DNA of 64,000 bases from Candidatus Poribacteria bacterium (GCA_022825825.1 JAJDWA010000002.1:62001-126000); one strand, 5' to 3'. Positions 46,974 to 57,750 are shown, counted from the stretch's first letter. Numbers and translations are program-made. Notes: generated from the letters alone by a model not told the origin.

Positions 46974-49040
46974 CTACGGAACATCCCACAGCAGCACGAT
47001 GCCATCCTTACTCCGACTGGCCAGGGTCTTTCCATCCGGACTAAACGCTACGTCCCAAACCCTATCATTATGTCCAATAAGAATGCGCGGGTGTTTGCCA
47101 GTTTTCAAATCCCACAAAAGGACAGTCTCGTCCTCACTGCCACTGGCAAGCATCTGCCCATCCGGACTAAACGCTACGCACGTAATATTATCAAGATGTC
47201 CGGTAAGCGTCCGTATATGTTCACCTGTTGTTGTATCCCACAACCACACAATATCGTCCCTTTTACCTAAGGGCGTTTTATCCACCATACCTTTTGCAAG
47301 CATGCTACCATCTGGACTGAATGCCGTTCCCCACAAATATCTTTTTGTTACTGGCACAGTAAGGGAACATATAAGTTCATCTGCTTTTATATTCCACACA
47401 CTATAGTTTTTGTCTTCATCCCGAAGCAGTGCAAGCACCCGTCCGTCCGGGCTGAACACTATGGGACTGACCCAATGTTTCAGTTTAGTGAACGTGCGGC
47501 GGCGTTCGTGTGTTTTTGTATCCCACAAATGGTAAGCACCACCCCAACTTTTCGTAGCAAGTGTTTCTCCATCCGGACTATATGCTACGTGTAAATGTTT
47601 AGATTCAGAGAGTATGCGTAGCTGTTCACCTGTTTCCGCATTCCACAGATGGACACCGTCTTCCCCCGAACTGGCAAGTATTTCTCCATCCGGACTATAT
47701 GCCACGCCAATGACCTTACCCTTATGCCCGATAAGAGTAGTTATGGGTTTACCCGTTTTCGTGTCCCATAAACGGACAGTGTTGCTCTCATGTCCAGTGG
47801 CGAGTGTCTTTCCATCCGGACTAAACGCCATGTTAAAAACATAACCTGTATATCCGATGAGAGTAGTTATGGGTTTACCCGTTTTCGCGTCCCATAAACG
47901 GACAGTGTTGCTCTCATGTCCAGTGGCGAGTGTCTTTCCATCCGGACTAAACGTTACATTTAAAATATCAGCATGCAGGATGACAGAACGTAGATGCTCT
48001 TCTTCGCCTTGTGTGCTCCAGAAACGGACAGATTCCTCACTGCTACTCGCGATCGCCTTTCCATCCGGACTAAACGCTACACTAAAAACATAATCTTTAT
48101 GTCCGGTAAAAGTGCGGAGGTGCTTGTTGGTTTCCATATCCCATAAATCAACAAGCTTATCTTCACCACAACTGGCAAGCAGCTTCCCATCCGGACTGAA
48201 CGCTAAACTTAAAACTCCCCTTATATAACGTCCTTCGGGTCCTTTAAGGTATTGAGCGACTTTACCAGCTGTTGTATCCCACAAGTCAAGCCCTCCAGCT
48301 CCCAATCCAATCGCGAGTGTCTTTCCATCCGGACTGAAGGCAACGCTGTCGAATGAATTCTCCTCGCCATCCACACTACCCAAGAGTCGTATATGCTTTC
48401 CTGTTGTCGTATCCCACAAACGAATTTCGGTGCCTCTGCCATAGTAGCCTGCACTAGCGAGTGTCTTTCCATCCGGACTAAACGTTATGCTATGAACCCG
48501 TCCCGTATGTTCAAAGGGGAGCCGACCTCCTTCTTCACCTCCCATACCAGAGAACAATCTGATATGTTTACCTGTTGCTGTTTCCCACGACCTAAGATAA
48601 CCTCCGGCATGTCCACTGACAATCGTCTTTCCATCTGGACTGAACGCCACGCTAAAAACGCCCACCTGATCTGCATTGATGAAAGTGTGCAGGGGTTCAC
48701 CCGTTACCATATCCCATAAAATGAGATGATGCCGATTACTCCCACTCACGAGGGTTTTCCCATCTGGACTAAACGCTAAGCAAGATACACCATACATTGG
48801 AAAAAAGTTCAATGCCTTGGCTATCTCTACATCGTAAATCCAAACACCGATAGAACTCCCTACTGCCAGCCGGGTGCCGTCGGGAGCGTAAGCTACTTTA
48901 TTTATTGCGCCTTTACCGAGCCGTGCGATCGCACCTTCGGGTAGACCAATTTGCGTTGCAGGCTCATATTCACCGAAAACCGTTGATAGACAAAATGTGA
49001 TGATGAAGGTGGCAAGCCACCAGTAAATGTGAGTTTTCAT
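46974..49040 (-). CDS. exported WD40 double-propeller protein
   Basis: This protein of about 688 residues starts MKTHIYWWLATFIITFCLSTVFG, a signal peptide, preceded by a run of 12 A residues that could give other in-frame starts. The cap LPEGAIARLGKGAINKVAYAPDG closely matches LPKDAKARLGKG and LPEHSKQRLGKG in the sigma-propeller proteins. About 14-15 WD40 blades follow (LWDTTTGKHIRLL, TVRLWDAKTGKPITTL), again enough for two propellers. Two blades near 47765 and 47891 are nearly identical over 126 bp. It is a propeller without the sigma-TM module, exported to the periplasm or outside. Function unknown. Confidence 0.85.
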   Translation of the reverse strand: MKTHIYWWLATFIITFCLSTVFGEYEPATQIGLPEGAIARLGKGAINKVAYAPDGTRLAVGSSIGVWIYDVEIAKALNFFPMYGVSCLAFSPDGKTLVSGSNRHHLILWDMVTGEPLHTFINADQVGVFSVAFSPDGKTIVSGHAGGYLRSWETATGKHIRLFSGMGGEEGGRLPFEHTGRVHSITFSPDGKTLASAGYYGRGTEIRLWDTTTGKHIRLLGSVDGEENSFDSVAFSPDGKTLAIGLGAGGLDLWDTTAGKVAQYLKGPEGRYIRGVLSLAFSPDGKLLASCGEDKLVDLWDMETNKHLRTFTGHKDYVFSVAFSPDGKAIASSSEESVRFWSTQGEEEHLRSVILHADILNVTFSPDGKTLATGHESNTVRLWDAKTGKPITTLIGYTGYVFNMAFSPDGKTLATGHESNTVRLWDTKTGKPITTLIGHKGKVIGVAYSPDGEILASSGEDGVHLWNAETGEQLRILSESKHLHVAYSPDGETLATKSWGGAYHLWDTKTHERRRTFTKLKHWVSPIVFSPDGRVLALLRDEDKNYSVWNIKADELICSLTVPVTKRYLWGTAFSPDGSMLAKGMVDKTPLGKRDDIVWLWDTTTGEHIRTLTGHLDNITCVAFSPDGQMLASGSEDETVLLWDLKTGKHPRILIGHNDRVWDVAFSPDGKTLASRSKDGIVLLWDVP

Positions 49041-49214
49041 TTTTTTTTTTTTGAAAGTCAATTTTGATTAGAGACGATATGGATCGCTTCGCAACAATGT
49101 GAATAAAATCAAACGTGTTTGCCACGTCCGCCGGAGAAATTGACCGAGATATATTATACCATTCTATAAATTTTTGTCTCATTAGTGGTTTTTAGAAACG
49201 AAACGGAGGACGGT

Positions 49215-49232
49215 ACAAACTGGAAAGTTTGT
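49215..49232. repeat. ACAAACT/AGTTTGT hairpin
   Basis: A perfect 7-bp stem (ACAAACTggaaAGTTTGT), same family as 36505-36551, in the spacer before the SprA-like gene. Confidence 0.5.
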
Positions 49233-49329
49233 GGGACAAAAGAGAGACATTATATATCAGGAATGGTATTACCATCTGCCAATTATACATTATAAATCCG
49301 TAATTGTCAATAGTGCTGTAGGTGTTGAT

Positions 49330-49549
49330 CAGGGTTATTTAGCTTTCGATTTTTCTGGCATATTTTTCACATTTTAATATAAACTAATACGCATGCAAAG
49401 TAGAAGACGGACTGCGCGCGGAGCGTGCCTGCTACCTTTAAATCAACGTTAAGTTGACACATAAGGGTAAAGCACAAGCAAACCCTACAGATGATATAAA
49501 CTATCAGTAAGACTCATTAACTGAAAATTCTTAAAACTAAATAACCCTG
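49330..49549. mobile_element. MITE-like element with 13-bp terminal inverted repeats
   Basis: CAGGGTTATTTAG (49330-49342) and CTAAATAACCCTG (49537-49549) are perfect 13-bp inverted ends of a 220-bp non-coding segment. One mismatch later TTT/AAA extends the match. No clear target-site duplication or transposase is present. The rest of the 656-bp spacer is AT-rich without a gene. Confidence 0.6.
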
Positions 49550-49717
49550 GGGTGTAAATCCATGCTGCAAATAGAGAAAATGGTGAAAGATGCGCCTGAA
49601 TAAAGCGAAAACGATTACAAATTCCACTTTTTACAGTTTTTTGAATTAACGTTCCATGTAAAGTAAACTTGCTTTTTGCTTTTCCGTTACAATACTATCA
49701 TATAGCAATAAACATTC

Positions 49718-52700
49718 ATGGAGCACACTCTTTTGAAGCCACTGCCTGCAAATAGATACATATTCCTGTTTACGTTCACACTTTGTCTCTTTATTTTTGC
49801 AAACCCCGCTTTAACTGCAGAAAAAGACGAATCTAACTCACCGCCTGAAGAGGAGATCACCTCTCCGACTCCAGTGGAGAATCCATTTAGCAAGAAACCT
49901 AAAAAAAACACCTGGTTTCCGAGTGAACCTAAAACAACAACAGATGTCCCGCCACAAACTGAAGATATAGATTCAGATATATCTTTGCGTCGTCAGACAC
50001 TGATCCCCTATTTAGAAACGCTACGCCGCTGGAAATATCCGCCTGATCTTGGTGACCTCTCAGAACTTTACGATTGGAAACCGCGCAGCAAACCTGATAC
50101 CAAAGGGATTGATCTTCCCATGGATTCTAACCTACAGGTAAAAATTGACCAATCAGTGACGATTGAAGTCAACAAAACCCACTATTTCGGAGAAGGTGAT
50201 TTGAATCGCTACGGTGGTTACGGTTATGGGAGTTATGGTGACTACGGTTCTGGGCTTGACCTTGGCCTTTCCTCCTCCTACGGTTATGAAGATTTTGGCT
50301 ACAGCAGTGGGTTGGGCGGCGGATACGATAGTTTCGGTTCAAGCTATGGGAGTGGCTACAGTAGTTACGGCAGAGGCGGTGTTCCGCGTGCTACCGGAAT
50401 TAATATAAGGCAACAGCAAATTATTGGGTTACACGGTCGTGTAGGGGAACGTGTGCATATCGCAGTGGATTACAATGCAGGTGACACTTATGGTGGTGGG
50501 TATGGCGGATATGGTAGCAGCTACGGCGGATATGGACTCGGGGGCGCGAAAGAGCAGAAGATTAAAATCTGGTATGAAGGTAAACCTGATAGTTTCATCA
50601 AAACGATCTCTTTTGGTGACATTACGCTTAGCCTACCGAACACCCGTTTTTTAAACATAAACCGTAATCTATTTGGACTTGAAGGTGTATTTGAATATAA
50701 AAATACCCGTATGACTCTTTTCGGATCGCGAAGTAAAGGTATCCGTGAAGTACGGACGTTCCGCGGACAGTCCCGAAGGGCGAGTTTCGGTTACGGACCG
50801 CGCGGTATTCAGATTGCAGATGCAAACTACATAAAAAACAGATACTATTTGATTCATCAAGATGAAGACGGTTTACTGCATGAGGCATATCTTCCCATTA
50901 AACAAGGGAGTGTGCAAATTTATATAGATGATAGTGTTGTTGGGAATAACCAAGGCGGTCAACGAACCAGTCAAGGGTACTTCAATCCGCAGTTCCCCGG
51001 ACAAGACTACAACATTGACTATGAAACGGGTGAGATTGAGTTCTTATCCCCTATTTCCTCCAGTTATACTATTGTTGTTGCTTACGAATATCTGGGAGAT
51101 GGCGGTGGAAGTGTTGGAAATCCTGAGACCATCTTTGCGGATGAGAACGGAGACGGCTCTATTGATGAAGAGGGGGAAGAAATTGGCTATGTTGTGTTAA
51201 AAGGGAAAGGGTTTCGCGGCACAGTCGCAGATAACGTTTACTTCCTCAGCAACCGAAACATCAATCCTCGCGATTTTCAGTTGACAATTATCCGACAAGG
51301 AGAAAGTGAGACGTTTCAAACTGACGCTGGACTTGTGCCATATATTGAGATTTTTGGATTAGACCAAAACGGTGATGGCATCGTTGATCCCGAGTTTATT
51401 GACTACGACAGAGGATTACTACGTTTCCCAAACTTACACCCTTTTCAAATCAGCGACCCACAACACCCCTACTACCAATACCGAGATTCTTTGAGTAACG
51501 AAGCCATTTATCTCGAATCCCTCCGTAGCACTGACCAGATTTACACAATTGTCGCGGATTATTCCTATCAATCTGAAACCTATAATGTCGGATTATTTGT
51601 GATTCCAAATAGTGAAACCGTTCGGTTAAACGGAAGAGTCCTAACGCGAGATACGGACTACATGATGATCTACGAAGTTGGGACCATTCGTTTTTTTACA
51701 GAACTTGATGAATTTGATGAGATCGTAGTGGAATTTGAAAAGACACCGTTCGGTGGTTCGCAGCAGGCAGTTGCTGGCGTATGGTTAGAATATACGCACA
51801 AGCCAAAACCGAAATCTGCAAAGGAACAAAACCTTAAGGACAGATTCAACCGGCTGGGTGGCATGCAAATGACACAAACAGGTCTGGATAGTAATCTTTC
51901 GGGTAACCGATTCTCTGATGGATTTCCTGTTACTGGTACGCGTTCTGGCGGAGGGTTCGGCAATACTGGCTTTGGCCGTACAGGCTTCGGCGGAAGCGGT
52001 TTTGGTAGTGGATATAGTAATTTTGGAAGTTTCGGAGGGCGTTCGCGAATCGGACCCAGTTATTTGGGGGGTTACGGTACAGGCATGAATTATTTCAATC
52101 CTGTTTACCAAAAAGGGTTTACCGTATCAACAGGCTATATCTTAACTACAGGACAGAAACCTGCTCTGGTCCCGAATGTGAACGAAGCGCCTAATCGTTT
52201 GCAAGCATTTAATATAAACACAAGTTTCGGTAGAGAATTCAACATGGCCTGGCTGTTAAACCCGTTACCTTTTGTCAATGTACAAAATTTTCCACTCTCA
52301 ATTGATTTTAGTGGAGAGTCGGCTTACTCACATAATAATCCCAATAGCGTAGGGGTCGCCCTAATTGATAGCATGGAAGGCGTAAAAGAAACCACTATAA
52401 TACCCACCTTAAAATATAACTGGAAACCGAGCAGCGTGCCGTCCGTTCCGGAATCGTCACAAACAGGCACACCGCCACATAATTATAGTGTGTTACCCAC
52501 GCAAGAAAATAGGGTGCTTTTTAACGTTGTTTTGAAAGATAGGGAAGAAGCAGAAGCTGTGGGAAATTACATGCGTAACCGAGATGTGCCAGCATCGTCC
52601 ATTCAACCCCTTTCACTATCAACGGAGGAGCGGTTAATTATGGAAATCGGGTATGATTTCACGGATGTCGTGGAAGAGTGGGGTGGTTTCTCAAATGGCA

Positions 52701-55700
52701 TTTCAAAATCTGGCGAGGACTATTCCGAACGCGGATTCGTTGAAATGTGGATGCGCGTGCAAGGTGATGACGATGTGATACTCTATCTTAACCTCGGTGC
52801 TGTGAATGAAGATGCGGATGCTGATGGACGCCTTGATAGTGAAGACCTCCCACAAACTTTAGAGGATACAAACGGCGATGGTGTTGTTGACGCACTTGAC
52901 CTTGATCTTGAAAATCTGCCGGAGGCACAGCGGCAACGTGGTAACGGCAGGTCGGATATTGGGGAAGACGTTGGATGGCGTTTTGACGGTCCATTTCAAC
53001 CTGAGTCTTTTGGTGCAGACAACCAAATTTTGGACAGTGAGGATTTGAATGGAGACGGTGTGCTTGATAGCGTTGATGCGTATTTTCAGGTTGCTATCCC
53101 ACTTAATGCTATCCCAAATGAATGGGTTAAAGGCAAAAACAAAAACGGGTGGACATTCCTAAGCATCCCGCTTTCCAAATTTGTACCGGAAGGTTCTCGT
53201 GTGCCCAGTCTTGTGTTTGTTCAGCACTTCCGTTTTTGGTTAATGAAAAACCGCCCTGGCAACGTTAAGGGAACATTCCAATGGGCGTCTATTGAAATTG
53301 TGGGAAATAAATGGGAACAGGGGGTAGTCACAAAATCCTTTGCTGAGACAACCACAGGACTTTCCGACCGTCAAGTTGTTGAAGACACACTTGAGAAGTT
53401 CATCGTCGGCACAAAGGATAACTTCAGTTTTGACGACTATCAGAGCGCGTATGTCGAAATTGAAAATGATGAACTTTTCAGAAAACTTCATCCGTTTGCA
53501 GCAACCTCCCTCGGTTTTCAAACACAGCAACAACGTGAACAAACGCTTAGCCTTGAATATTATCTCTATCCAGGCTCCCACGGTATCACATCTAAGCAGC
53601 TAAAAGGTTTTACGCAGAGCGAAGGGCAGGATTTTAGCAAGCACGATACACTCCGACTTTGGTTATATGGCGATAAAAGCCACACTACCTTTGTCTTACA
53701 GCTCGCCCCAAGTGTCCACACAGGTTACCGAAGTTCATTCTACAGTTCCGATCCATTCCTTAATCGACCACAACAGGAGGAAGATGTCAATATCTTTGAA
53801 AATCTTACAGATTATTATGAATATACTGTGCCGATTGATTTTGAAGGATGGAAACTGATTGAAATTGACCTGCGCGACCACAACCTGAATGCGTATCCAG
53901 ATCGGACTGAGGAGCAAAATGTTGATTCAGAAATGTCGACTCAAGAATTAGAAATATCTCCTACACAAAATGCACCTGATGGACATCCGGATGGCTTTAC
54001 CGTTAGAGGGACAGGAACAAGCGTTAGTAGTACACGGCTATCGGTAAAAAATATCGGTGGCATATTACTCGGTATCCGAAACGATACGGATCGAGAAATT
54101 AGCGGTGAGGTATGGGTTAACGAAATACACCTTGGTGATCCACTTGTCCGATCTGGATGGGCACGGCGCGGAAATATGTCTGTTTCGCTCGGTAGTATCG
54201 TCCGGCTGCGTGGCGGCTATGCAAGTCAAGATAAAGATTTTGAGAGCGGTGCCGGTGAAATCGGACGACAACGGCTATCCTCCCGCGGCTATAGCACTAC
54301 AAATAACGATTACAATATTGATGCTGATGTCACCCTCTTTTCATGGTTGCCTATCCGCTATTCTATACGAGAACAGGAATCTGAAACAGAGGCACAGAGA
54401 GGCAGTTATAGCACTTTTCAAAGTGGAAAGAGTGAAACTCTTAACCGAGATGTATCAGTACAATTCAATCGAAATCCTTTTCCAAACCTCGGATTTGCCT
54501 ATAATTATCAAGATTTTTGGAACGAACGGCAAGGCACACAGATTAGCCATCTATACACAGGCACTGTTCGATACGATATCGGTTCAAAATTAGGTTTCAA
54601 TGTGCAGTATCGTCACGAGGATATTCTGGCTAAGCCTGAAACAGCAACAGATACAACTGCAACATCTACTTCGTACTATAGTTACGGTTATGGTAGAAAT
54701 CGGGACGAAAAAACAGATAGCGGGTCTATTTCGATTAACATCAGTCCAATAAACGCTTTTAGTCTTAACCCAAGTTATGATGTGCGGCGAACGCTTGAGA
54801 GACGTGATCCGAATCGCTATAGCACCTCGTTTTTTGCGGGAGGCGTAACGGACCCTAATTCTGCTGTGGAAGAGGATTCTGATACCTTACCAGATTTTTC
54901 TATTGCTGAACGAGAGCACCGAGTTTCCCTTACCCCACGTCTCAATCGTGATCTTCTTGGATTGCGTCCCACAGTGACAAGCCGTGTGAGCTTCAGAGAA
55001 AACTGGTTCAATGTGAAGAAAGATGCTTCACTCAACGGAAACGTTAGCCTCGGTTTGAATCTACGTATTCAAAAGTGGTTCGGTTGGATTTTTGCTGAAA
55101 AAAAGCCAGAAGTCGAAACAACAGAAACAGAGGAGAATGGAAAGATTGAAAAGTTAGGTGGACAGACACCAATCGAACAGCAGCTTGAAAAGTTCCGGGA
55201 TAATGGTGTAGATGAGACCCAAATCCAAAAAATAGTAGAAGATCAAAACGATTGGATCAACCGCGATAAAGCAGAGATGGAGCAAAAACAGCATTCCAAC
55301 GCTATAGAATCAGGTTCGCTTGCCCCGCAACAACCCAAACAAGAGGGTTTCCTGCTGCGCATAATTAATACATTCACGATCAACACCAGTGCTAACTTCA
55401 CCGCAGCTGAATCCTTTCGTCAACTTGAATCTGGTCAGTCACTAATAGAAATATGGGAACTTGATCGAGAAGCAGATGAACGCACCAATTCAAGGAATAG
55501 CAATCGCTATTCTGTCCGCACTTCTGTGGATCCGTGGAAATGGCTTTCTTTTGGCACAAATCTCAGCACAGCCGATAGTTTTCGGAAAAGTTACGGCAGC
55601 ACTTATACAACACACGCAGAAACTTATGAAGCAGATATCAAGCTGAATGCACAACAAGCATCAAGTTTCCAACTTCGGTACAGTTTCACAATACGTAACA

Positions 55701-56176
55701 ATGCGAACCTTGAAGTTACTTTGAGCGACAGTGCTGCACATACCCCATCGCTAAGTTGGATACAAAAGTGGAGTGAAAAAACCAGAACTTCATTAGGAGT
55801 TCGTACTACGCTCCGTGATCATCTGCGAAGCGGAATTCAGAGTAACGCTTTCATTATTACACCCAATTTTAGTATAGACTATCGCTACAGTACCGAGGGG
55901 GGTATACGCTTGCCGTTTTTCGGCAGAATTCCACTTAAGCACGATCTTGACCTGACTAATACCTTCTCTTTGGCAATTCGAAGGGAGAACTATGGTGCTA
56001 ATAAAGAGGAACGATCTGAACGATACGAGACAACATTACGCGCGGGCTACAAACTCAGTGACCATCTTACAGCAAATCTACACCTGGGACTTAGCTACAA
56101 CCACGATAGAGTTGAGGAAGGAAGAGATTTCCTCTCCGTTGCAAGTGCACTTACGGTGAGAGGTCAATTTGAGTAA
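49718..56176 (+). CDS. giant SprA-like outer-membrane protein (type IX secretion/gliding family)
   Basis: The 2152-residue protein has a signal peptide (residues about 12-34). SprA of Bacteroidetes is the giant beta-barrel channel of the type IX system. Matching features are VGERVHIAVDYNAGD, IKIWYEGKPDSFIKTISFGDITLSLPNTRF, LFGLEGVFEYKNTRMTLFG, PNSETVRLNGRVL and long barrel-like runs to a C-terminal ...LTVRGQFE. Gly/Tyr-rich inserts lie at about 164-221, 256-276 and 742-790. Several Ca-binding-like NGDG loops (LDQNGDGIVDP, DTNGDGVVDALDLD, LNGDGVLDSVD) are present. About 2150 residues is close to SprA lengths of around 2400. The start codon lacks a clear ribosome site. Homology is by pattern, so the role is inferred. 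Confidence 0.75.
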   Translation: MEHTLLKPLPANRYIFLFTFTLCLFIFANPALTAEKDESNSPPEEEITSPTPVENPFSKKPKKNTWFPSEPKTTTDVPPQTEDIDSDISLRRQTLIPYLETLRRWKYPPDLGDLSELYDWKPRSKPDTKGIDLPMDSNLQVKIDQSVTIEVNKTHYFGEGDLNRYGGYGYGSYGDYGSGLDLGLSSSYGYEDFGYSSGLGGGYDSFGSSYGSGYSSYGRGGVPRATGINIRQQQIIGLHGRVGERVHIAVDYNAGDTYGGGYGGYGSSYGGYGLGGAKEQKIKIWYEGKPDSFIKTISFGDITLSLPNTRFLNINRNLFGLEGVFEYKNTRMTLFGSRSKGIREVRTFRGQSRRASFGYGPRGIQIADANYIKNRYYLIHQDEDGLLHEAYLPIKQGSVQIYIDDSVVGNNQGGQRTSQGYFNPQFPGQDYNIDYETGEIEFLSPISSSYTIVVAYEYLGDGGGSVGNPETIFADENGDGSIDEEGEEIGYVVLKGKGFRGTVADNVYFLSNRNINPRDFQLTIIRQGESETFQTDAGLVPYIEIFGLDQNGDGIVDPEFIDYDRGLLRFPNLHPFQISDPQHPYYQYRDSLSNEAIYLESLRSTDQIYTIVADYSYQSETYNVGLFVIPNSETVRLNGRVLTRDTDYMMIYEVGTIRFFTELDEFDEIVVEFEKTPFGGSQQAVAGVWLEYTHKPKPKSAKEQNLKDRFNRLGGMQMTQTGLDSNLSGNRFSDGFPVTGTRSGGGFGNTGFGRTGFGGSGFGSGYSNFGSFGGRSRIGPSYLGGYGTGMNYFNPVYQKGFTVSTGYILTTGQKPALVPNVNEAPNRLQAFNINTSFGREFNMAWLLNPLPFVNVQNFPLSIDFSGESAYSHNNPNSVGVALIDSMEGVKETTIIPTLKYNWKPSSVPSVPESSQTGTPPHNYSVLPTQENRVLFNVVLKDREEAEAVGNYMRNRDVPASSIQPLSLSTEERLIMEIGYDFTDVVEEWGGFSNGISKSGEDYSERGFVEMWMRVQGDDDVILYLNLGAVNEDADADGRLDSEDLPQTLEDTNGDGVVDALDLDLENLPEAQRQRGNGRSDIGEDVGWRFDGPFQPESFGADNQILDSEDLNGDGVLDSVDAYFQVAIPLNAIPNEWVKGKNKNGWTFLSIPLSKFVPEGSRVPSLVFVQHFRFWLMKNRPGNVKGTFQWASIEIVGNKWEQGVVTKSFAETTTGLSDRQVVEDTLEKFIVGTKDNFSFDDYQSAYVEIENDELFRKLHPFAATSLGFQTQQQREQTLSLEYYLYPGSHGITSKQLKGFTQSEGQDFSKHDTLRLWLYGDKSHTTFVLQLAPSVHTGYRSSFYSSDPFLNRPQQEEDVNIFENLTDYYEYTVPIDFEGWKLIEIDLRDHNLNAYPDRTEEQNVDSEMSTQELEISPTQNAPDGHPDGFTVRGTGTSVSSTRLSVKNIGGILLGIRNDTDREISGEVWVNEIHLGDPLVRSGWARRGNMSVSLGSIVRLRGGYASQDKDFESGAGEIGRQRLSSRGYSTTNNDYNIDADVTLFSWLPIRYSIREQESETEAQRGSYSTFQSGKSETLNRDVSVQFNRNPFPNLGFAYNYQDFWNERQGTQISHLYTGTVRYDIGSKLGFNVQYRHEDILAKPETATDTTATSTSYYSYGYGRNRDEKTDSGSISINISPINAFSLNPSYDVRRTLERRDPNRYSTSFFAGGVTDPNSAVEEDSDTLPDFSIAEREHRVSLTPRLNRDLLGLRPTVTSRVSFRENWFNVKKDASLNGNVSLGLNLRIQKWFGWIFAEKKPEVETTETEENGKIEKLGGQTPIEQQLEKFRDNGVDETQIQKIVEDQNDWINRDKAEMEQKQHSNAIESGSLAPQQPKQEGFLLRIINTFTINTSANFTAAESFRQLESGQSLIEIWELDREADERTNSRNSNRYSVRTSVDPWKWLSFGTNLSTADSFRKSYGSTYTTHAETYEADIKLNAQQASSFQLRYSFTIRNNANLEVTLSDSAAHTPSLSWIQKWSEKTRTSLGVRTTLRDHLRSGIQSNAFIITPNFSIDYRYSTEGGIRLPFFGRIPLKHDLDLTNTFSLAIRRENYGANKEERSERYETTLRAGYKLSDHLTANLHLGLSYNHDRVEEGRDFLSVASALTVRGQFE

Positions 56177-56519
56177 TGTCTAAATTATAAATATACTATG
56201 GTTTGGACAATTTTAGCCTTTCAGGATTTCCGAATAGGTGTCCAATACGGTTTGTCCGCGCTCTTGAATTAGATCATGCAGTGAAGCATAGCAGATGTAA
56301 CTGGGCTTTTCATACCGCACAAGAAAATGTCTTGTAGAGATGCTGAATAGGATCGAAATAACCAAACAACTTGTTTGGTATACGATCGACCCCTTGGATA
56401 CGGCCCCAAAACGCTAAAAAGAAAATGCTGCTGCACAACAATAGGGCTGTACCCGTCCCGGTGTGAACACATTTTGAAAATACGACACAAGTTTCTTTCT
56501 GTTCATGTTTAACCAAGGT
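56177..56519. other. 343-bp gap between convergent genes
   Basis: This lies between the convergent SprA-like and TolB-like genes. Short open frames on the minus strand (56269-56516) have no supporting ribosome site or family features. No strong terminator was recognised. Confidence 0.4.
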
Positions 56520-57527
56520 TTACTTTGTATTCTCTGTTTTCAGCTCTCCCCAAAGCGTGGTCAACCTATTTTCAGGTTCAACGGCATACGCGCTACTTGA
56601 CCAATCATAAATGTATACGAATTTAGACATACCATCCAATATTTTTTGAGGCGCACCACCATTAAGGGGAACTGCAATGTTGCAATGAAGAGTAAGTCCT
56701 CTATTGTCTCTGCCCCTTACTTGGTAAATGATGTACTTTCCATTAGGTGACCATTTAAGTCCTAAAAACCGCGAGTGTTCTTGAAGTCCTTTGATGGTCC
56801 GCCAAGTCCGCAGGTTATGAAGTGAGACAATACGAATTTCATCTGCAATCTCTACGAAGTCATGCAAACGATCTGAAGAAAAAGCAAGCTTTTTACCGTC
56901 CGGTGAGAAAACAGGCATGCTGCCTACGTTGCTGATATGTATAGTTTTTTCCGTATTGATGTTAAAGACAAAAACACCTTCAGCAGTATCGTAAGCGATT
57001 TGCTCTCCATCGGGTGACCAAGCGATATTGGTCGCATGGACTTCTTTTAACAGTGTAATTTTTGGTGACGCTTTTTTTAATTCACGATGGGGTATGAAAT
57101 AGATACCTCTCTTCGGCAGTGGGTCTCTTTCGTGAATCAGGCTGTTCAAGAAAACGATATCGCCATTTGGTGAAATATCTATATCGTAGACATCCTCAAC
57201 TCGATTGTGTGTTAGCTTACGCGGTTTTGCCGGAACCTCAGTTGTATCAATAAGGTATCCTTCATGCTCAAAAGGACCGATTCCCCAATCATCAACGGAG
57301 ATGGCAATAAGAGGACCATTTCTTTGTACAGATAAGTGCATAATTCCATGAAAATCATCGTTTTCTATCTTTAAAAGCGAGCGGGCGTTATCTGTGTTGT
57401 TGATGCGGGTAATCCATAATTCGTTGTAATTACGACCCGTTACATAGATGATTTCACTTGTAAGTTTTGTGTCGGCTGTGAACGGAATAAAAAAGATCAA
57501 ACAGAGATATGGAAGAAGGCACTTCAT
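56520..57527 (-). CDS. exported TolB-like protein with PD40 propeller repeats
   Basis: The 335-residue product (ATG at 57527) starts with a signal peptide MKCLLPYLCLIFFIPFTADT. Beta-propeller blades of the PD40 type follow: HLSVQRNGPLIAISV, DIDISPNGDIVFLNS, IAWSPDGEQIAYDT, PVFSPDGKKLAFSSDR and LKWSPNGKYIIYQVRG. TolB-like propellers bind partner proteins in the periplasm, but this is not a true TolB by context. An upstream in-frame start at 57701 would add 58 residues with a coiled coil (LLSLTQTYKTQLDKLDEELR) and bury the signal peptide, so the later start is preferred. Confidence 0.75.
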   Translation of the reverse strand: MKCLLPYLCLIFFIPFTADTKLTSEIIYVTGRNYNELWITRINNTDNARSLLKIENDDFHGIMHLSVQRNGPLIAISVDDWGIGPFEHEGYLIDTTEVPAKPRKLTHNRVEDVYDIDISPNGDIVFLNSLIHERDPLPKRGIYFIPHRELKKASPKITLLKEVHATNIAWSPDGEQIAYDTAEGVFVFNINTEKTIHISNVGSMPVFSPDGKKLAFSSDRLHDFVEIADEIRIVSLHNLRTWRTIKGLQEHSRFLGLKWSPNGKYIIYQVRGRDNRGLTLHCNIAVPLNGGAPQKILDGMSKFVYIYDWSSSAYAVEPENRLTTLWGELKTENTK

Positions 57528-57750
57528 GATAATTCCTATTATTTCGGTTTCTTCAATTTGCTCAAGACATCTTAGTTCCTCGTCAAGTTTATCAAGCTGC
57601 GTTTTATAAGTTTGAGTCAGGGATAGGAGTTCCTGTTGCACTTTTATTAAAAATTGCTGATGCGTTTTTTGTGAGTTAGGTTGTGCAGTGAAGGATAACA
57701 AATTTAGCTGGACTTTTCAAGTCATTTTCACCATAAATAAACCTATCAAA

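Noticed and set aside
47750..47960. CRISPR-like or mobile repeat
   Set aside because: The 126-bp period equals one WD40 blade (42 residues) inside an intact coding frame.
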